64,000 nt of DNA from JAJPGZ01 sp038229295 (GTDB taxonomy: Bacteria > Verrucomicrobiota > Verrucomicrobiia > Chthoniobacterales > UBA10450): NCBI GenBank assembly GCA_038229295.1, contig JBBROO010000008.1, positions 14,480 through 78,479 of the forward strand. The letters run 5' to 3'. The notes under the pieces were generated by a model, which did no database searches, was not told the origin of the DNA, and saw nothing but the letters and a program-made list of their open reading frames with translations. Within the stretch, counting starts at the first letter, position 1; each line of letters begins with the position of its first letter. The position numbers were made by a program, and so were the translations under genes. Below are positions 43,404 to 53,799 of the stretch, piece after piece.

Positions 43404-44411
43404 TTACAGCACCGGCGCAACGAATTTCTCGAAGAGCGATCGCATCAACTCAGCCGCTCGCGCCGCGTCCGGCGCCATGTCCGGCGATTTTTTCGCGCCC
43501 GCCAAAATGTTTTGTTGCCAGCGCGCGATGAATTCTTCGACCAAAGCCCGTGCCTGCGTGCGCGATTCGAGCAACCGGCAGAATCCGGTCGCGTGCAGCA
43601 GATTCACATCGCGCAGTCGCATCGTTCCCGCCCGAAAATGAATGAAACGGCAATTGAATGCATCCGGCAATCGAGCGAAAGAAAAGCCGCGCTCGCCCAG
43701 CTCATGGAATGCCGTAGCCAATGCAACCTGATCGTAATGCGCAGCTGCGGCCGCGGCCGAAGGATGCGCAAGATTCTGGCCGAATTGCTCGATCGCGCGA
43801 AGATGCCGCGACCAGATTTCGGCCAGCGGCGACTCCGCCGGCGCCAGAATCACGCCTGAATTATAATACGGCACCATCGATGACGCTTCGGCGTTTTGCT
43901 CGTCGTAGGGAAAGATCACGTCATCGATCGCGAGACCGAGCTCGTGCATTAAACTCGCGATGCGCCGGGATGGAAACGGTAACCCGAGATGCTCGTAAAT
44001 CAGCCGCCACTGCGATTCCGGCAGATGCGGTTTGCCCGCGGGCGCCGCGGCGAAATCAGCTTCGCCGGATAATTCTGCCAGATCGCCCAGCACGAGCACG
44101 TCGGCATCGAGGAGCAGACGGCGCGAGGTGCGGCACGGCGTCTCCAGTCCGCGCAATTTATTGGCGAATCCCCAACCGCTCGATTCCACCGGCGTGGACG
44201 TTGTGATGTTCGCGCCGCAGCGTTCCGCCAGGGCCGCGACGCTTCGTGGCGGTTCGCCGATGCACGCGAGACGCAGCGGAAATTGTTTTGCGCGCCCGCC
44301 ATTTTCGAGAAACGAACCGAGAAAAAAAAGCGAACGAATTTCAAAAATCGCGGCCGCCCGCGGCGTGCTGAAATCGGGCACGAAAACGATATCGAAAGAA
44401 TCGTCATCCAT
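43404..44411 (-). CDS. Putative glycosyltransferase, GT8-like
   Basis: 335 residues. A metal-binding DxD is seen in RLLLDADVLVLGDL, and MVPYYNSGVILAP with the later FIHFRAGTMRLRD resembles the acceptor region of GT8-like enzymes. No signal or membrane segment. It forms an apparent operon with the sulfotransferase on the same strand (21 bases between). Family assignment is tentative. A decamer at 43396 lies just after its stop. Confidence 0.6.
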   Translation of the reverse strand: MDDDSFDIVFVPDFSTPRAAAIFEIRSLFFLGSFLENGGRAKQFPLRLACIGEPPRSVAALAERCGANITTSTPVESSGWGFANKLRGLETPCRTSRRLLLDADVLVLGDLAELSGEADFAAAPAGKPHLPESQWRLIYEHLGLPFPSRRIASLMHELGLAIDDVIFPYDEQNAEASSMVPYYNSGVILAPAESPLAEIWSRHLRAIEQFGQNLAHPSAAAAAAHYDQVALATAFHELGERGFSFARLPDAFNCRFIHFRAGTMRLRDVNLLHATGFCRLLESRTQARALVEEFIARWQQNILAGAKKSPDMAPDAARAAELMRSLFEKFVAPVL

Positions 44412-44465
44412 GTTTCAGCTCGGGCTCAACCGGACGTTCGGGCAAGATCGACATGTTGCATGAAA

Positions 44466-45398
44466 TCACTTCACGCCGGTCGCGAACACAGTTTGAAAAT
44501 GCGGGCTCTGTTTTTCCCGCGCGACCACGCGCACATCGACATTTTTGAATCCCGCATCTTCCAGCCAATCGAGCAACTGCACTTCGCTAAAGCCGAGCCA
44601 GTGATCGGCGTAAAGTTCCTTCGCCTTTTCAAAACGATGACTGAGCAGATCGAGAATCACGACGCGCCCATTCTTTTTTAACATCCGATGCGCCGACGCG
44701 ATCGCCCGCTCCGGCCTAACGGCGTGGTGCAAGGCCTGGCTGAAGACGGCAAGATCGACAACGTTCTTTTCGATCGGCGGGTCCTGAATGTCGCCGAGCC
44801 GATATTCCAAATTCTTGAAGCCATGTTTGCGCGCCAGTTTCGAGCCGAACTCGACCATCTTCGGCGAATTATCGACCGCGATAACTTTGCGCGCGTTCTT
44901 GGCCAGCAATTGTGAGAGCGTCCCCTCGCCCGCGCCAAGATCGACAATCACACCTGGGGCGATCAACGGAATAAGTGCGTGGGCCAGCGCCTGCCACGAG
45001 CGGCCGGGCACATAACTGCGTCCGAATTTTCCGGCGAGCTCGTCGAAATATTCACGCGCTTTGTCATGACGTTTCCGCAAAACCAATTTGAGCGACGTGC
45101 GATCCCGCGTCGCTTCCGGCAATTCGCGCGCGAGGATCCTAACCATCTCGTGAACGCGCTCTGCTTTCGCGGAAGCCTTCGTCGGCCCGTAGTAAACGTT
45201 CTTGCCGGAGCGGCGATCATCGACCACTCCGGCGCGCTTGAGTTGCGCGAGATGACTCGAGATGCGCGATTGGCCCATGCCCAGAATCTCCTGAAGCTCG
45301 GCCACGGACAGTTCTTCTTCTTCGAGCAACACGAGCAAACGCAGGCGCGTTTCGTCAGCGAGGAGCCGCAGCAAATTTACAGTTGACGCTATCGCCAC
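44466..45398 (-). CDS. ArsR-family regulator fused to a SAM methyltransferase domain
   Basis: 310 residues. Residues about 5-90 are an ArsR winged helix (LLADETRLRLLVLLEEEELS, GQSRISSHLAQLKRAGVVDD); about 140-300 a class I methyltransferase fold with motif I VIVDLGAGEGTLSQLL, AVDNSPKMVEFG and FSQALHHAVRP. It is divergent from metK by 75 bases, and ahcY follows, so it probably senses SAM or SAH and represses the SAM cycle, similar in idea to SahR-type ArsR regulators. Catalytic activity may be lost or retained. Confidence 0.88.
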   Translation of the reverse strand: MAIASTVNLLRLLADETRLRLLVLLEEEELSVAELQEILGMGQSRISSHLAQLKRAGVVDDRRSGKNVYYGPTKASAKAERVHEMVRILARELPEATRDRTSLKLVLRKRHDKAREYFDELAGKFGRSYVPGRSWQALAHALIPLIAPGVIVDLGAGEGTLSQLLAKNARKVIAVDNSPKMVEFGSKLARKHGFKNLEYRLGDIQDPPIEKNVVDLAVFSQALHHAVRPERAIASAHRMLKKNGRVVILDLLSHRFEKAKELYADHWLGFSEVQLLDWLEDAGFKNVDVRVVAREKQSPHFQTVFATGVK

Positions 45399-45405
45399 TC
45401 GAAAC

Positions 45406-45421
45406 GATACATCTACGTATC
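45406..45421. promoter_or_regulatory. Candidate operator for the ArsR-methyltransferase regulator
   Basis: GATAC-ATCTAC-GTATC is a perfect 5-base inverted repeat with a 6-base spacer in the short gap between the divergent regulator and metK genes. A second imperfect one, ATTGGTC…GACCGAT, follows at about 45425-45447. ArsR dimers bind such palindromes. No SAM riboswitch structure was seen in this small gap. Confidence 0.45.
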
Positions 45422-45473
45422 ATGATTGGTCAATATGTTGGACCGATCAATTCCCTTCGCTTCATTTTCACGC

Positions 45474-46679
45474 ATGTCTCGCCGTTTCATTTTTTCGTCT
45501 GAGTCCGTCGGCGAAGGTCATCCGGACAAAGTTTGCGATACGATTTCGGACGCGGTGCTCGACGCCTGTCTCACGCAAGATCGACATAGTCGCGTCGCGT
45601 GCGAGACCTACGCCAAGAGCAATGTCGTTATCGTGGGCGGTGAGATCACGATTCCGAAACTGAAGAAGGAGCACAAGTCGCTCACCACTGTTCTCAACAT
45701 CGACAAGATCGTTCGCGATACGATCGAGGAGATCGGCTACGTGCACGAGGACGACGTCTTTCACGCCAACAAAGTTTTCATCAGCAACATCATCACGGAT
45801 CAGTCGGCCGATATTTCGCAGGGCGTTGATCAATCCGAAGCCGAAGGCAAAGGACACGCCGAACAAGGCGCGGGCGACCAAGGTTTGATGTTCGGCTTCG
45901 CTTGCGACGAGACTCCAGAACTCATGCCGGCGCCGATCATGTTTGCACATCGGCTCGGCCGTGAATTGACGCGCATCCGCAAGAGCGGGGAATGCGATTG
46001 GTTGCGGCCGGATGCGAAGTCGCAGGTCTCCGTAATTTACGACGACAACAAGCCGGTCGGCATTTCCAACGTCGTCATTTCGACACAACACGCGGCCGAC
46101 GCGACGCACAAAGAGATCAAAGAATTCTGCATCGAGAAAGTGATTCGCAAGGTTTTGCCCGACTCGATGATGAATGGCACGACGGAATTCCTGATTAATC
46201 CGACCGGACGTTTTGTCGTCGGCGGACCGCAGGGCGATACTGGCCTAACGGGTCGCAAGATTATTGTCGATAGCTACGGCGGCATGGGACGGCACGGCGG
46301 TGGCGCATTTTCGGGAAAGGATCCGAGCAAAGTGGATCGCAGCGCGGCTTACATGGGACGTTGGGTGGCGAAGAATGTCGTGGCGGCTCGATTGGCCACG
46401 CGTTGCGAAGTTCAATTCGCTTATGCCATCGGCCATCCGCAACCGGTCAGCATTCACATCAATACTTTCCTGACCGCGACGGTGGACGAAGAAGCGATCG
46501 AGCGCGCGGTCAAAAGCGTTTTCAGTTTCAAACCCGCCGACATCATTCAGCAGCTCGATCTTCTGCGGCCGATCTACTCAAAAACGACGAACTACGGACA
46601 CTTCGGCAAGATCGACGATCCGGATATCACTTGGGAAAAAACAGACAAGGCCGAGGAACTGAAGAAGGCAGTAAAGTAG
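45474..46679 (+). CDS. metK: S-adenosylmethionine synthetase
   Basis: 401 residues from ATG 45474 (MSRRFIFSSESVGEGHPDKV); the frame opens at 45426. SESVGEGHPDK, GAGDQGLMFGFA and GGGAFSGKDPSKVDRSAAY are the standard ATP, metal and loop motifs. It makes SAM from methionine and ATP. Its stop abuts the CACAGATT cassette that separates it from ahcY. One decamer copy (45577) encodes LTQDRHS in a variable spot. Confidence 0.97.
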   Translation: MSRRFIFSSESVGEGHPDKVCDTISDAVLDACLTQDRHSRVACETYAKSNVVIVGGEITIPKLKKEHKSLTTVLNIDKIVRDTIEEIGYVHEDDVFHANKVFISNIITDQSADISQGVDQSEAEGKGHAEQGAGDQGLMFGFACDETPELMPAPIMFAHRLGRELTRIRKSGECDWLRPDAKSQVSVIYDDNKPVGISNVVISTQHAADATHKEIKEFCIEKVIRKVLPDSMMNGTTEFLINPTGRFVVGGPQGDTGLTGRKIIVDSYGGMGRHGGGAFSGKDPSKVDRSAAYMGRWVAKNVVAARLATRCEVQFAYAIGHPQPVSIHINTFLTATVDEEAIERAVKSVFSFKPADIIQQLDLLRPIYSKTTNYGHFGKIDDPDITWEKTDKAEELKKAVK

Positions 46680-47117
46680 TCCACAGATTTCGCAGATTTA
46701 CACAGATTTTAAGATGCAGAAGGATCCGGAAACATTCGCGATTATCGGCGCTGCGATGGAAGTTCATCGCGAGCTCGGACGTGGATTTCTTGAGCTCGTT
46801 TACCAAACTGCTCTCGCGCTCGAATTTCAGGAGCGCGGAATTCCGTACCAAGCGGAAGTCCCTTTACCGATTCGTTACAAGAGCAAGCTGCTCACCTGTG
46901 CGTATCGCGCTGACTTTGTTTGCTTCGAATCAGTGATCGTTGAAACGAAAGCGATCGCGACGTTGACCGGCGCGGACGAAGCACAACTCATCAACGAACT
47001 AAAAGCGACCGGCATGCAGCGCGGTCTGCTGTTGAATTTCGGATCAACGAGTCTGGAGCATAAACGTCTCGTTTTCGGCCCCTCTGAAATCTGCGTAAAT
47101 CTGTGAAATCTGTGGAC
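46679..47117. mobile_element. CACAGATT inverted-repeat cassette carrying a GxxExxY gene
   Basis: Left arm 46679-46710 (GTCCACAGATTTCGCAGATT and onward) and right arm 47087-47117 (AAATCTGCGTAAATCTGTG… ending GTGGAC) are near-perfect inverted repeats flanking one gene. The left arm touches the metK stop codon, and the gene's own stop lies in the right arm. An empty copy of the same arms is at 41662-41741. It carries no recognisable transposase, so mobilisation would have to be in trans. Confidence 0.85.
46714..47106 (+). CDS. GxxExxY protein
   Basis: 130 residues. The name-giving motif is GFLELVY; other family features are AIIGAAMEVHRELGRG (with preceding I), CAYRADFVCFESVIVETKAI and INELKATGMQRGLLLNFGST. 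It resembles PDDEXK-like folds (D in RADFV, E and K in VETKA), so a nuclease role is conceivable, but the function of this family is unknown. The last residues EICVNL are encoded by the flanking repeat arm. Confidence 0.88.
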   Translation: MQKDPETFAIIGAAMEVHRELGRGFLELVYQTALALEFQERGIPYQAEVPLPIRYKSKLLTCAYRADFVCFESVIVETKAIATLTGADEAQLINELKATGMQRGLLLNFGSTSLEHKRLVFGPSEICVNL

Positions 47118-47140
47118 GAAATATATCTGTAAAAAAATCT

Positions 47141-48574
<1,434 letters not shown>

Positions 48575-48593
48575 CCTTCGCGAAGATCGACAA

Positions 48594-49250
48594 TTACTTC
48601 ACCGTGACGGCGTCGCTCGGCTGTCCGATTTCCTGAGCGTCAACGACCGCGCGCGCAGTGTAGGTGCAATCGTCGGACGAGCGCGCACTCGTGTCGATGG
48701 CCGGGGTGCGAAAAAAGAAGCCGACTTTTTGCGCGGCCTTCTCGCCTTTGCATTGGCGATAGAGATTAATCCCGCTGACGTTTCCGCCCGCTTTGCGGAA
48801 TGGGATGGTGACGAAATTTCCGGTGCGCCGCGGTTGACCGAGCTCGGCTTTGTATTTGCTCGGATCGAGTTTGGCCGAAGCGATTTTCAATCGCTTGGCA
48901 ATGTCGTCGTTGAATTTCGGATGTGCCTTGATGCGTTCGACGCGGGCCTGTCGCCGCGTGTCGATGCCGGGGCGAACAGCCGGGGGCGCATCCGCGCCGG
49001 CTGGAAGATCGACATATGCGCCTTGAGATTGACCTTCCAGGACGGCGTGCGCGGCGTGGTTCGGGTCGGAATCGATATCGGGACCGAGTGTTTCCAAAAT
49101 ATAGGCTGCGTATTTGGAATCGTTCACCGCTCCCGCGATCTCGGCGTCAGTGAAACCAAGCTCCGCCCCGACGGCGGAAAATTCCTGGCCGAAGTTGTTA
49201 TACCAATTGATCTGACCGGTCCGGTCGCTTGGAAAATAAGTTTTGCTCAT
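48594..49250 (-). CDS. Conserved protein of unknown function, Fn3-like C-terminus
   Basis: 218 residues, no signal peptide. N-terminus WYNNFGQEFSAVGAELGFTD looks helical; the C-terminus (VGFFFRTPAIDTSARSSDDC, TYTARAVVDAQEIGQPSD) resembles a fibronectin-like end found in a family with a helical head common in Verrucomicrobia and Bacteroidetes. Function unknown. A decamer at 49005 encodes AYVDLPAG. It is convergent with ahcY; a copy (48583) lies over its stop region. Confidence 0.65.
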   Translation of the reverse strand: MSKTYFPSDRTGQINWYNNFGQEFSAVGAELGFTDAEIAGAVNDSKYAAYILETLGPDIDSDPNHAAHAVLEGQSQGAYVDLPAGADAPPAVRPGIDTRRQARVERIKAHPKFNDDIAKRLKIASAKLDPSKYKAELGQPRRTGNFVTIPFRKAGGNVSGINLYRQCKGEKAAQKVGFFFRTPAIDTSARSSDDCTYTARAVVDAQEIGQPSDAVTVK

Positions 49251-49307
49251 CGCTTAAACGCTCCTGACGAAGCGTGATACCCGATTTGACCTCGCTTCGT
49301 CAATCCA

Positions 49308-49700
49308 TCAGCGAGCGCGCGGCGGTTGCGGGAAAATGCCGAGAAACCTTTTCTCGACCGTGACGTCCGTGACGTCGATGTACTCACACGTCGAAAGTTT
49401 TCCGCGTTGCCACACGCCCTCGACCCGAACGCTGAGGTGGCCTCTGGCTGCTTCGGTTAACGCGCGTGATTCCGTGAAACGCGCCGCCATCCCGACTAAC
49501 ATTCTGCCGCTACGAAAATCGAACATGATTTGCGGCGCGCACGGTTGCCCTTGATGCAGACTCACTCGGCCGGTCGCTTCGAAACTCTTGCCGTGCGTCG
49601 CGGCCGGTTTCGTCACGACTTTTCCTCGAGCGGCTTCCGCACGACCGGCGAACGAAACGGTGACGAACACGACCAGCAAAGATTTCAGAATGGATCTCAT
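49308..49700 (-). CDS. Small secreted protein of unknown function
   Basis: 130 residues with signal peptide MRSILKSLLVVFVTVSFAGR and AEA cleavage region. The mature part has two cysteines (QPCAPQI, LSTCEYID) and a beta-rich look (MFDFRSGRMLVGMAARF, HLSVRVEGVWQRG). No family recognised. It lies 7 bases after the SET-domain gene on the same strand. Confidence 0.6.
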   Translation of the reverse strand: MRSILKSLLVVFVTVSFAGRAEAARGKVVTKPAATHGKSFEATGRVSLHQGQPCAPQIMFDFRSGRMLVGMAARFTESRALTEAARGHLSVRVEGVWQRGKLSTCEYIDVTDVTVEKRFLGIFPQPPRAR

Positions 49701-49707
49701 CGATTTG

Positions 49708-50217
49708 TTATTTTAACTGCGCGATTTTCTCGGCCAGATACGCGGAGAAATATCCGGCATAACGTTTTTGCAGCTCCGGACGTTGCCAGTCTTTGCCGGT
49801 CAACGTGCCCCGACAGTTGGAAGATCGACAATTGCATTTCACCGAATAATCGTCGTCGTCCGTGGTGCACCAATCGTGCGTCAATTCTTCGCCCGCTTCG
49901 ATGTCGCGCAGGGCCACGAAAGTGATTTCGCCGCGCACGCCGAGATTCGCAGCGCATGAGTGGTTGCTATACAACATCGACAACTCGCGTTCCTCCGCCG
50001 TCACCGGCGCGATGAAAACATCGTCGCCGATCTGAATTTCGACCGGGCCTAACGACGGCGTGACTTCGCGCTGCAACGTTTCGCGATTCACAATGTGGCC
50101 ACCTTTGACCAGCACCACTTCGCCCTTGTCGATCTTGGCGATGGCGAACAAACCGCGCCCGTGGATCGCGCTTTCGCGCACTTCGGTTTTGGCTGAGCGA
50201 TAAGAGAGCGGAAGCAC
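49708..50217 (-). CDS. SET-domain lysine methyltransferase-like protein
   Basis: 169 residues. SET core: ESAIHGRGLFAIAKIDKGEV, LSMLYSNHSCAANLG (NHSC motif) and EAGEELTHDW, followed by a post-SET-like Cys cluster (VKCNCRSSNCRGTLTG). These are common in eukaryotic histone methyltransferases and also found in bacteria, where they methylate proteins with SAM. The target is unknown. Decamer copies at 49821 (CRSS) and 50127 (AKIDKGE). Confidence 0.88.
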   Translation of the reverse strand: MLPLSYRSAKTEVRESAIHGRGLFAIAKIDKGEVVLVKGGHIVNRETLQREVTPSLGPVEIQIGDDVFIAPVTAEERELSMLYSNHSCAANLGVRGEITFVALRDIEAGEELTHDWCTTDDDDYSVKCNCRSSNCRGTLTGKDWQRPELQKRYAGYFSAYLAEKIAQLK

Positions 50218-50266
50218 TTCGCCCGAAGATTAATGGCGAAGGCGGCAGAAACAACCGCTGTCGATC

Positions 50267-51727
50267 TTACGGATAAACCACGCGGTAAAATCGCGAGGCG
50301 GGCGGAGTGTTGTCGATGTACTGGAAAGTGCCGTCGCCCGAAACGGAAGCCGGGCTGAGAAACGAAAACGGCTGCACCAGGCTGTCGGTTGATTGCAGCG
50401 TCACCGTGGTAAACGGAACACCGAGACCCTGCACCGTCGCGAGGCCACCGGGCGCTTTAGTGATGAGCGTGATTTTCACATTCGGCGTCGCCGGCACAAT
50501 CCGAAACACGGCGCCGTTATTGATGTCGCAAATGTAAATCTCGCCATTGCTATCTTCGCCAAAGGCGACCGGAGCGCCTAACAAGAAACCGCCAACGGCC
50601 GTCGGGAACAACTGTCCGGTGATATCCTGGAAATTCGAAGCGAACGCGCCGCCGTTGTAATTGAAAGTGTAAATCTTCTTCACCCCGTCATCGCCGAACA
50701 CGTAAGTGCCGAGCAACGCCGGGATTTGTTTCCCGCGATAAACGTAGCCGCCGATAATGGTGGTGGCGACCGAGCGCGTGAAATCCATTACCGGATCGAT
50801 GCGCGCTGGAACTGGAGTTGGCGTCGGCGTCGCGGTGGCGTAGGTGGGGTTTTGGATCAAACCTTCACGATCCCGCCAACCATAATTCTCGCCGCCACCG
50901 GGATTACTCGGCTGTTGCACATCGATTTCTTCGCGACTGCTTTGGCCCACGTCGCCGATGAACAGCCGTCCCGTCCCGCGGTCAAACCCATCACGAAAAG
51001 GATTGCGCAGGCCTAACAACCAAATCTCCTGCTTGATCGGCGCGGCCTGGCCGAAGAAAGGATTGTCCGCCGGGATGGTGTAGGTGCCGCTCGCAGGATC
51101 GACATGAATACGCAACATTTTGCCTAACAAGGTCTGGTTCCATTGCGCATTGCCGCCGGGCTCATGATGACCGGTGCCCGCGTCATCGCCGTTCCCGCCA
51201 TCGCCGAGGGCAATGTAGAGATTGTGATCGTCGTTAGGCCGGGGACTGAATCCGATCCAGCCACCGTTGTGATTCGTTTGCGGTTGCGCCAGCGTCAGCA
51301 GTGTTTTGATCGTCGCCGGTGTCGTGTCGGCCAGGTCGGGATTCGCGGAGACCTGGTATTGCACGATGCGCGTTTCGCCTTGTCCAATGTTCGCAACGTA
51401 GTGCACATAAAACCTTCCATTCGTGGCGTAGCTCGGGTCGAATGCGAGTCCGAGCAAACCTTGCTCGCCCGTCGTGCCCACGGTGATGGAGAGAAATGTC
51501 GAGATGACGCCGGTCTGTAGATTCAAAATTTTTATCGCGCCAGTCAGCTCGACGATGAACAAGCGATTGTAATCGCCGGGCGGGACGGTCACGAAGACCG
51601 GCTGGGTCAATCCAGTCGCGACGCGCAATGCATCCAATCCCGGCACCGCCTGGGCAAACGCGGCCGAATTGCCGAGAAGCGCGAAGACCGCGCCATAAAA
51701 TAAACGCAACTTCGTTCCCTGAGTCAT
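50267..51727 (-). CDS. Secreted PQQ-dependent sugar dehydrogenase-like beta-propeller
   Basis: 486 residues with signal peptide (RLFYGAVFALLGNSAAFAQA). Propeller repeats of the glucose/sorbosone dehydrogenase (aldose sugar dehydrogenase) family: GLTQPVFVTVPPGDYNRLFI, GEQGLLGLAFDPSYATNG, NHNGGWIGFSPR, LYIALGDGGNGDD and GGENYGWRDREG. PQQ and calcium would bind in the propeller; substrate probably aldoses. The last 70 residues form an extra beta domain. Four TTAGG/CCTAAC words lie inside, but no perfect decamer. Confidence 0.88.
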   Translation of the reverse strand: MTQGTKLRLFYGAVFALLGNSAAFAQAVPGLDALRVATGLTQPVFVTVPPGDYNRLFIVELTGAIKILNLQTGVISTFLSITVGTTGEQGLLGLAFDPSYATNGRFYVHYVANIGQGETRIVQYQVSANPDLADTTPATIKTLLTLAQPQTNHNGGWIGFSPRPNDDHNLYIALGDGGNGDDAGTGHHEPGGNAQWNQTLLGKMLRIHVDPASGTYTIPADNPFFGQAAPIKQEIWLLGLRNPFRDGFDRGTGRLFIGDVGQSSREEIDVQQPSNPGGGENYGWRDREGLIQNPTYATATPTPTPVPARIDPVMDFTRSVATTIIGGYVYRGKQIPALLGTYVFGDDGVKKIYTFNYNGGAFASNFQDITGQLFPTAVGGFLLGAPVAFGEDSNGEIYICDINNGAVFRIVPATPNVKITLITKAPGGLATVQGLGVPFTTVTLQSTDSLVQPFSFLSPASVSGDGTFQYIDNTPPASRFYRVVYP

Positions 51728-51834
51728 CCCTTAGCGCTCCCGCATGACGATATGAACGTAGAAGTGAATCGCCGCGCGTCCAGTGCGGCGGACAAAGAAA
51801 AATTGCGCGTCTCGTTCTTTGACCGATTGAATCC

Positions 51835-52404
51835 ATGGTGAATCGCGCGAGCCACACGATGTCGATCTTGGTGACAATGGTCGCGCTGTCGGCCTGGCTC
51901 GCCATTTCAAATCACTGCGCGCTCGGCGCGACCGCTCCGGAGACAAAGCCGGTCGAAAATGAATGCCCGTTTCACGCCAAAGAGCGCGCGCCCGCAAAAC
52001 GAAAGCCGGCGAGCGATTCGCCGTGTTGCAAAATTTTACGCGCGATCGCCACGACTCCAGCCAAAAGCGCGATTGTCGATCTTGCCCATGTCGATCTTTT
52101 ATTCGCGGCTTTCATCGTCGTCGCGCCGTCGACCATTTCGTTTCAGTGCGGAACGCTCGATACCAGTCCGCCAGGCAAAACTTGTTTTGCGGAATTGATT
52201 CGGAGCATCTTCGCGCGGTCCTCGCCGCGCGTTCACAAAACCCAATTTCAATTTCAACAACAACATGAGAAACAAATTTTTAATTTTAATCGCGGCGACA
52301 ATGATTTGCGCGACGAAGACTTCTTTCGCTCAAGCAAGCCCAGCTCCAAGCTCGTCGCCGCCAGCAGAACATACGCAAAGATATGTTTGCCCGATGCATC
52401 CTGA
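51835..52404 (+). CDS. Cys-rich membrane/secreted protein upstream of a metal-binding gene
   Basis: 189 residues as an open frame. Signal-like N-terminus with MSIL from a decamer copy (51860), then NHCALG, NECPFH and PCCKIL cysteine pairs and LDTSPPGKTCFAELIRSIFA near the usual family end. It resembles small Cys-rich proteins found next to heavy-metal efflux genes. The last 45 codons overlap the next gene, so the natural stop may have been lost. Two adjacent decamers (52074, 52089) encode IVDLAHVDL. Confidence 0.5.
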   Translation: MVNRASHTMSILVTMVALSAWLAISNHCALGATAPETKPVENECPFHAKERAPAKRKPASDSPCCKILRAIATTPAKSAIVDLAHVDLLFAAFIVVAPSTISFQCGTLDTSPPGKTCFAELIRSIFARSSPRVHKTQFQFQQQHEKQIFNFNRGDNDLRDEDFFRSSKPSSKLVAASRTYAKICLPDAS

Positions 52405-53796
52405 AGTCGTGCGCAATGAGCCGGGCGAATGCCCGAAGTGCGGGATGCCTTTGGTGCCGCTGAAAGAAGAGAAGAAACGCTCAACGCCCAACGCTCAACG
52501 TTCAACGCCCAAGGCAGAGGAGCATTCAGCGCACGCGAACATGAATGCAAACGGCATGGCGATGCCAGCTCATCACGAGCATCAGATGTCGATGCAATCG
52601 TCGATCAACGTTGCCGACCCGATGAATCGCGAGAGCTCGGGCACGGCGTGGGTGCCGGATTCGACGCCGATGTACGGACACATGATTATGCTCGGCGACG
52701 ATATGCTCATGTTGCACGGCGGAATCTTTCCGTGTTACACCAACGTGAGCTCGCGACGCGGCGACGATCGTATCGATGCGCCGAATTGGTTCATGGCGAT
52801 GTATTCGCATCCGTTCAGCGATAGTTTGCAGATCGGCGGGAGATTGATGATGAGTCTCGATCCGCTGACGGAAGGCGGGCGCGGTTACCCGTTGCTCTTT
52901 CAAAGCGGCGAGACGTGGCACGATCGCCCGTTGCACGACCGGCAGCATCCGCACGATTTGTTCGACGAAGTTCGATTTCGCTTTCGCAAAAGTTGCCTGT
53001 CGATCTTAGCGCGTTTCTCTATTTCGGTTATCCCGGCGAACCGGCGCTCGGCCCGTCGACATTCATGCATCGACTGAGCGCGATGGATAATCCGGACGCG
53101 CCCATCGGGCATCACTGGCAGGATTCAACGCACATCACCTTCGGCGTCGCGACCGGCGGCCTTCAGTGGCGCAATGTGAAGATAGAAGGCAGCGTTTTCA
53201 CCGGCCGCGAACCGGATGAAGAGCGTTACGATTTCGATCGCCCAAACTTTGATTCGTTCAGCGGCCGCATTTCCTGGAACCCGACGCAAAATCTCGCGCT
53301 GCAAATTTCGCATGTCTACATCCGGAGTCCGGAAGCGCTCGATCACGACGTGAATCGACATCGCACGACCGCATCCGCGATTTACAACCTGCCGTTAGGC
53401 CACGACACCAATTGGTCGAGCAGTTTTGTCTGGGGAAAGAACAACGATGCCGGCGAGAAGACGCATTCGTTTTTGCTCGAATCAAATTATCAGCGCGGAC
53501 GCGACACCGTTTATGGGCGCTGGGAGCTGGTGGAAAAATCCGGACACGAACTCGTGCTCAAGCCGATCGACCAGGAAAGAATTTTCTCGGTCAATTCTCT
53601 AAGCGCCGGCTACGTGCATGATTTTTCGCACGGCGATAAGATCGACATCGGACTGGGCGGACAGTTCACGCTCGAGGTTTGACCTAACGAGCTTGATCGC
53701 TACTACGGCAATGGTGTCGGATACGGCTTCCAGGTTTTCCTGCGCATTCGGCCATCGCTGCACAGTCACCACATGGCGGCCACGAATGCGAAGTAG
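52265..53796 (+). pseudogene. Disrupted gene: heavy-metal-binding-domain protein with outer-membrane-like C-terminus
   Basis: The first frame (from 52265) has a signal peptide (MRNKFLILIAATMICATKTS), a heavy-metal-binding domain (YVCPMHPEVVRNEPGECPKC) and then YPLLFQSGETWHDRPLHDRQ and HPHDLFDE. Around 52973 the homologous reading shifts to the frame giving SISLSQKLPVDLSAFLYFGY through IDIGLGGQFTLEV and a TGA at 53680; the same frame then reads PNELDRYYGNGVGYGFQVFL and onward to a TAG at 53794. So one frameshift and one nonsense codon break it. Whether this is biological or a sequencing error is unknown. Confidence 0.8.
52476..52510 (+). repeat. Five tandem heptamers (AACGCTC type) in the metal-binding gene
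   Basis: AACGCTC, AACGCCC, AACGCTC, AACGTTC and AACGCCC in direct tandem, the same unit as the left arm of the element at 5271-5305. They encode the low-complexity stretch RSTPNAQRSTPKA between the metal-binding domain and the rest of the protein. Confidence 0.9.
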
Positions 53797-53799
53797 CCG

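Noticed and set aside
45399..45473. SAM riboswitch upstream of metK
   Set aside because: The gap is only 75 bases and shows no riboswitch core or terminator stem; the regulator palindrome is a better explanation.
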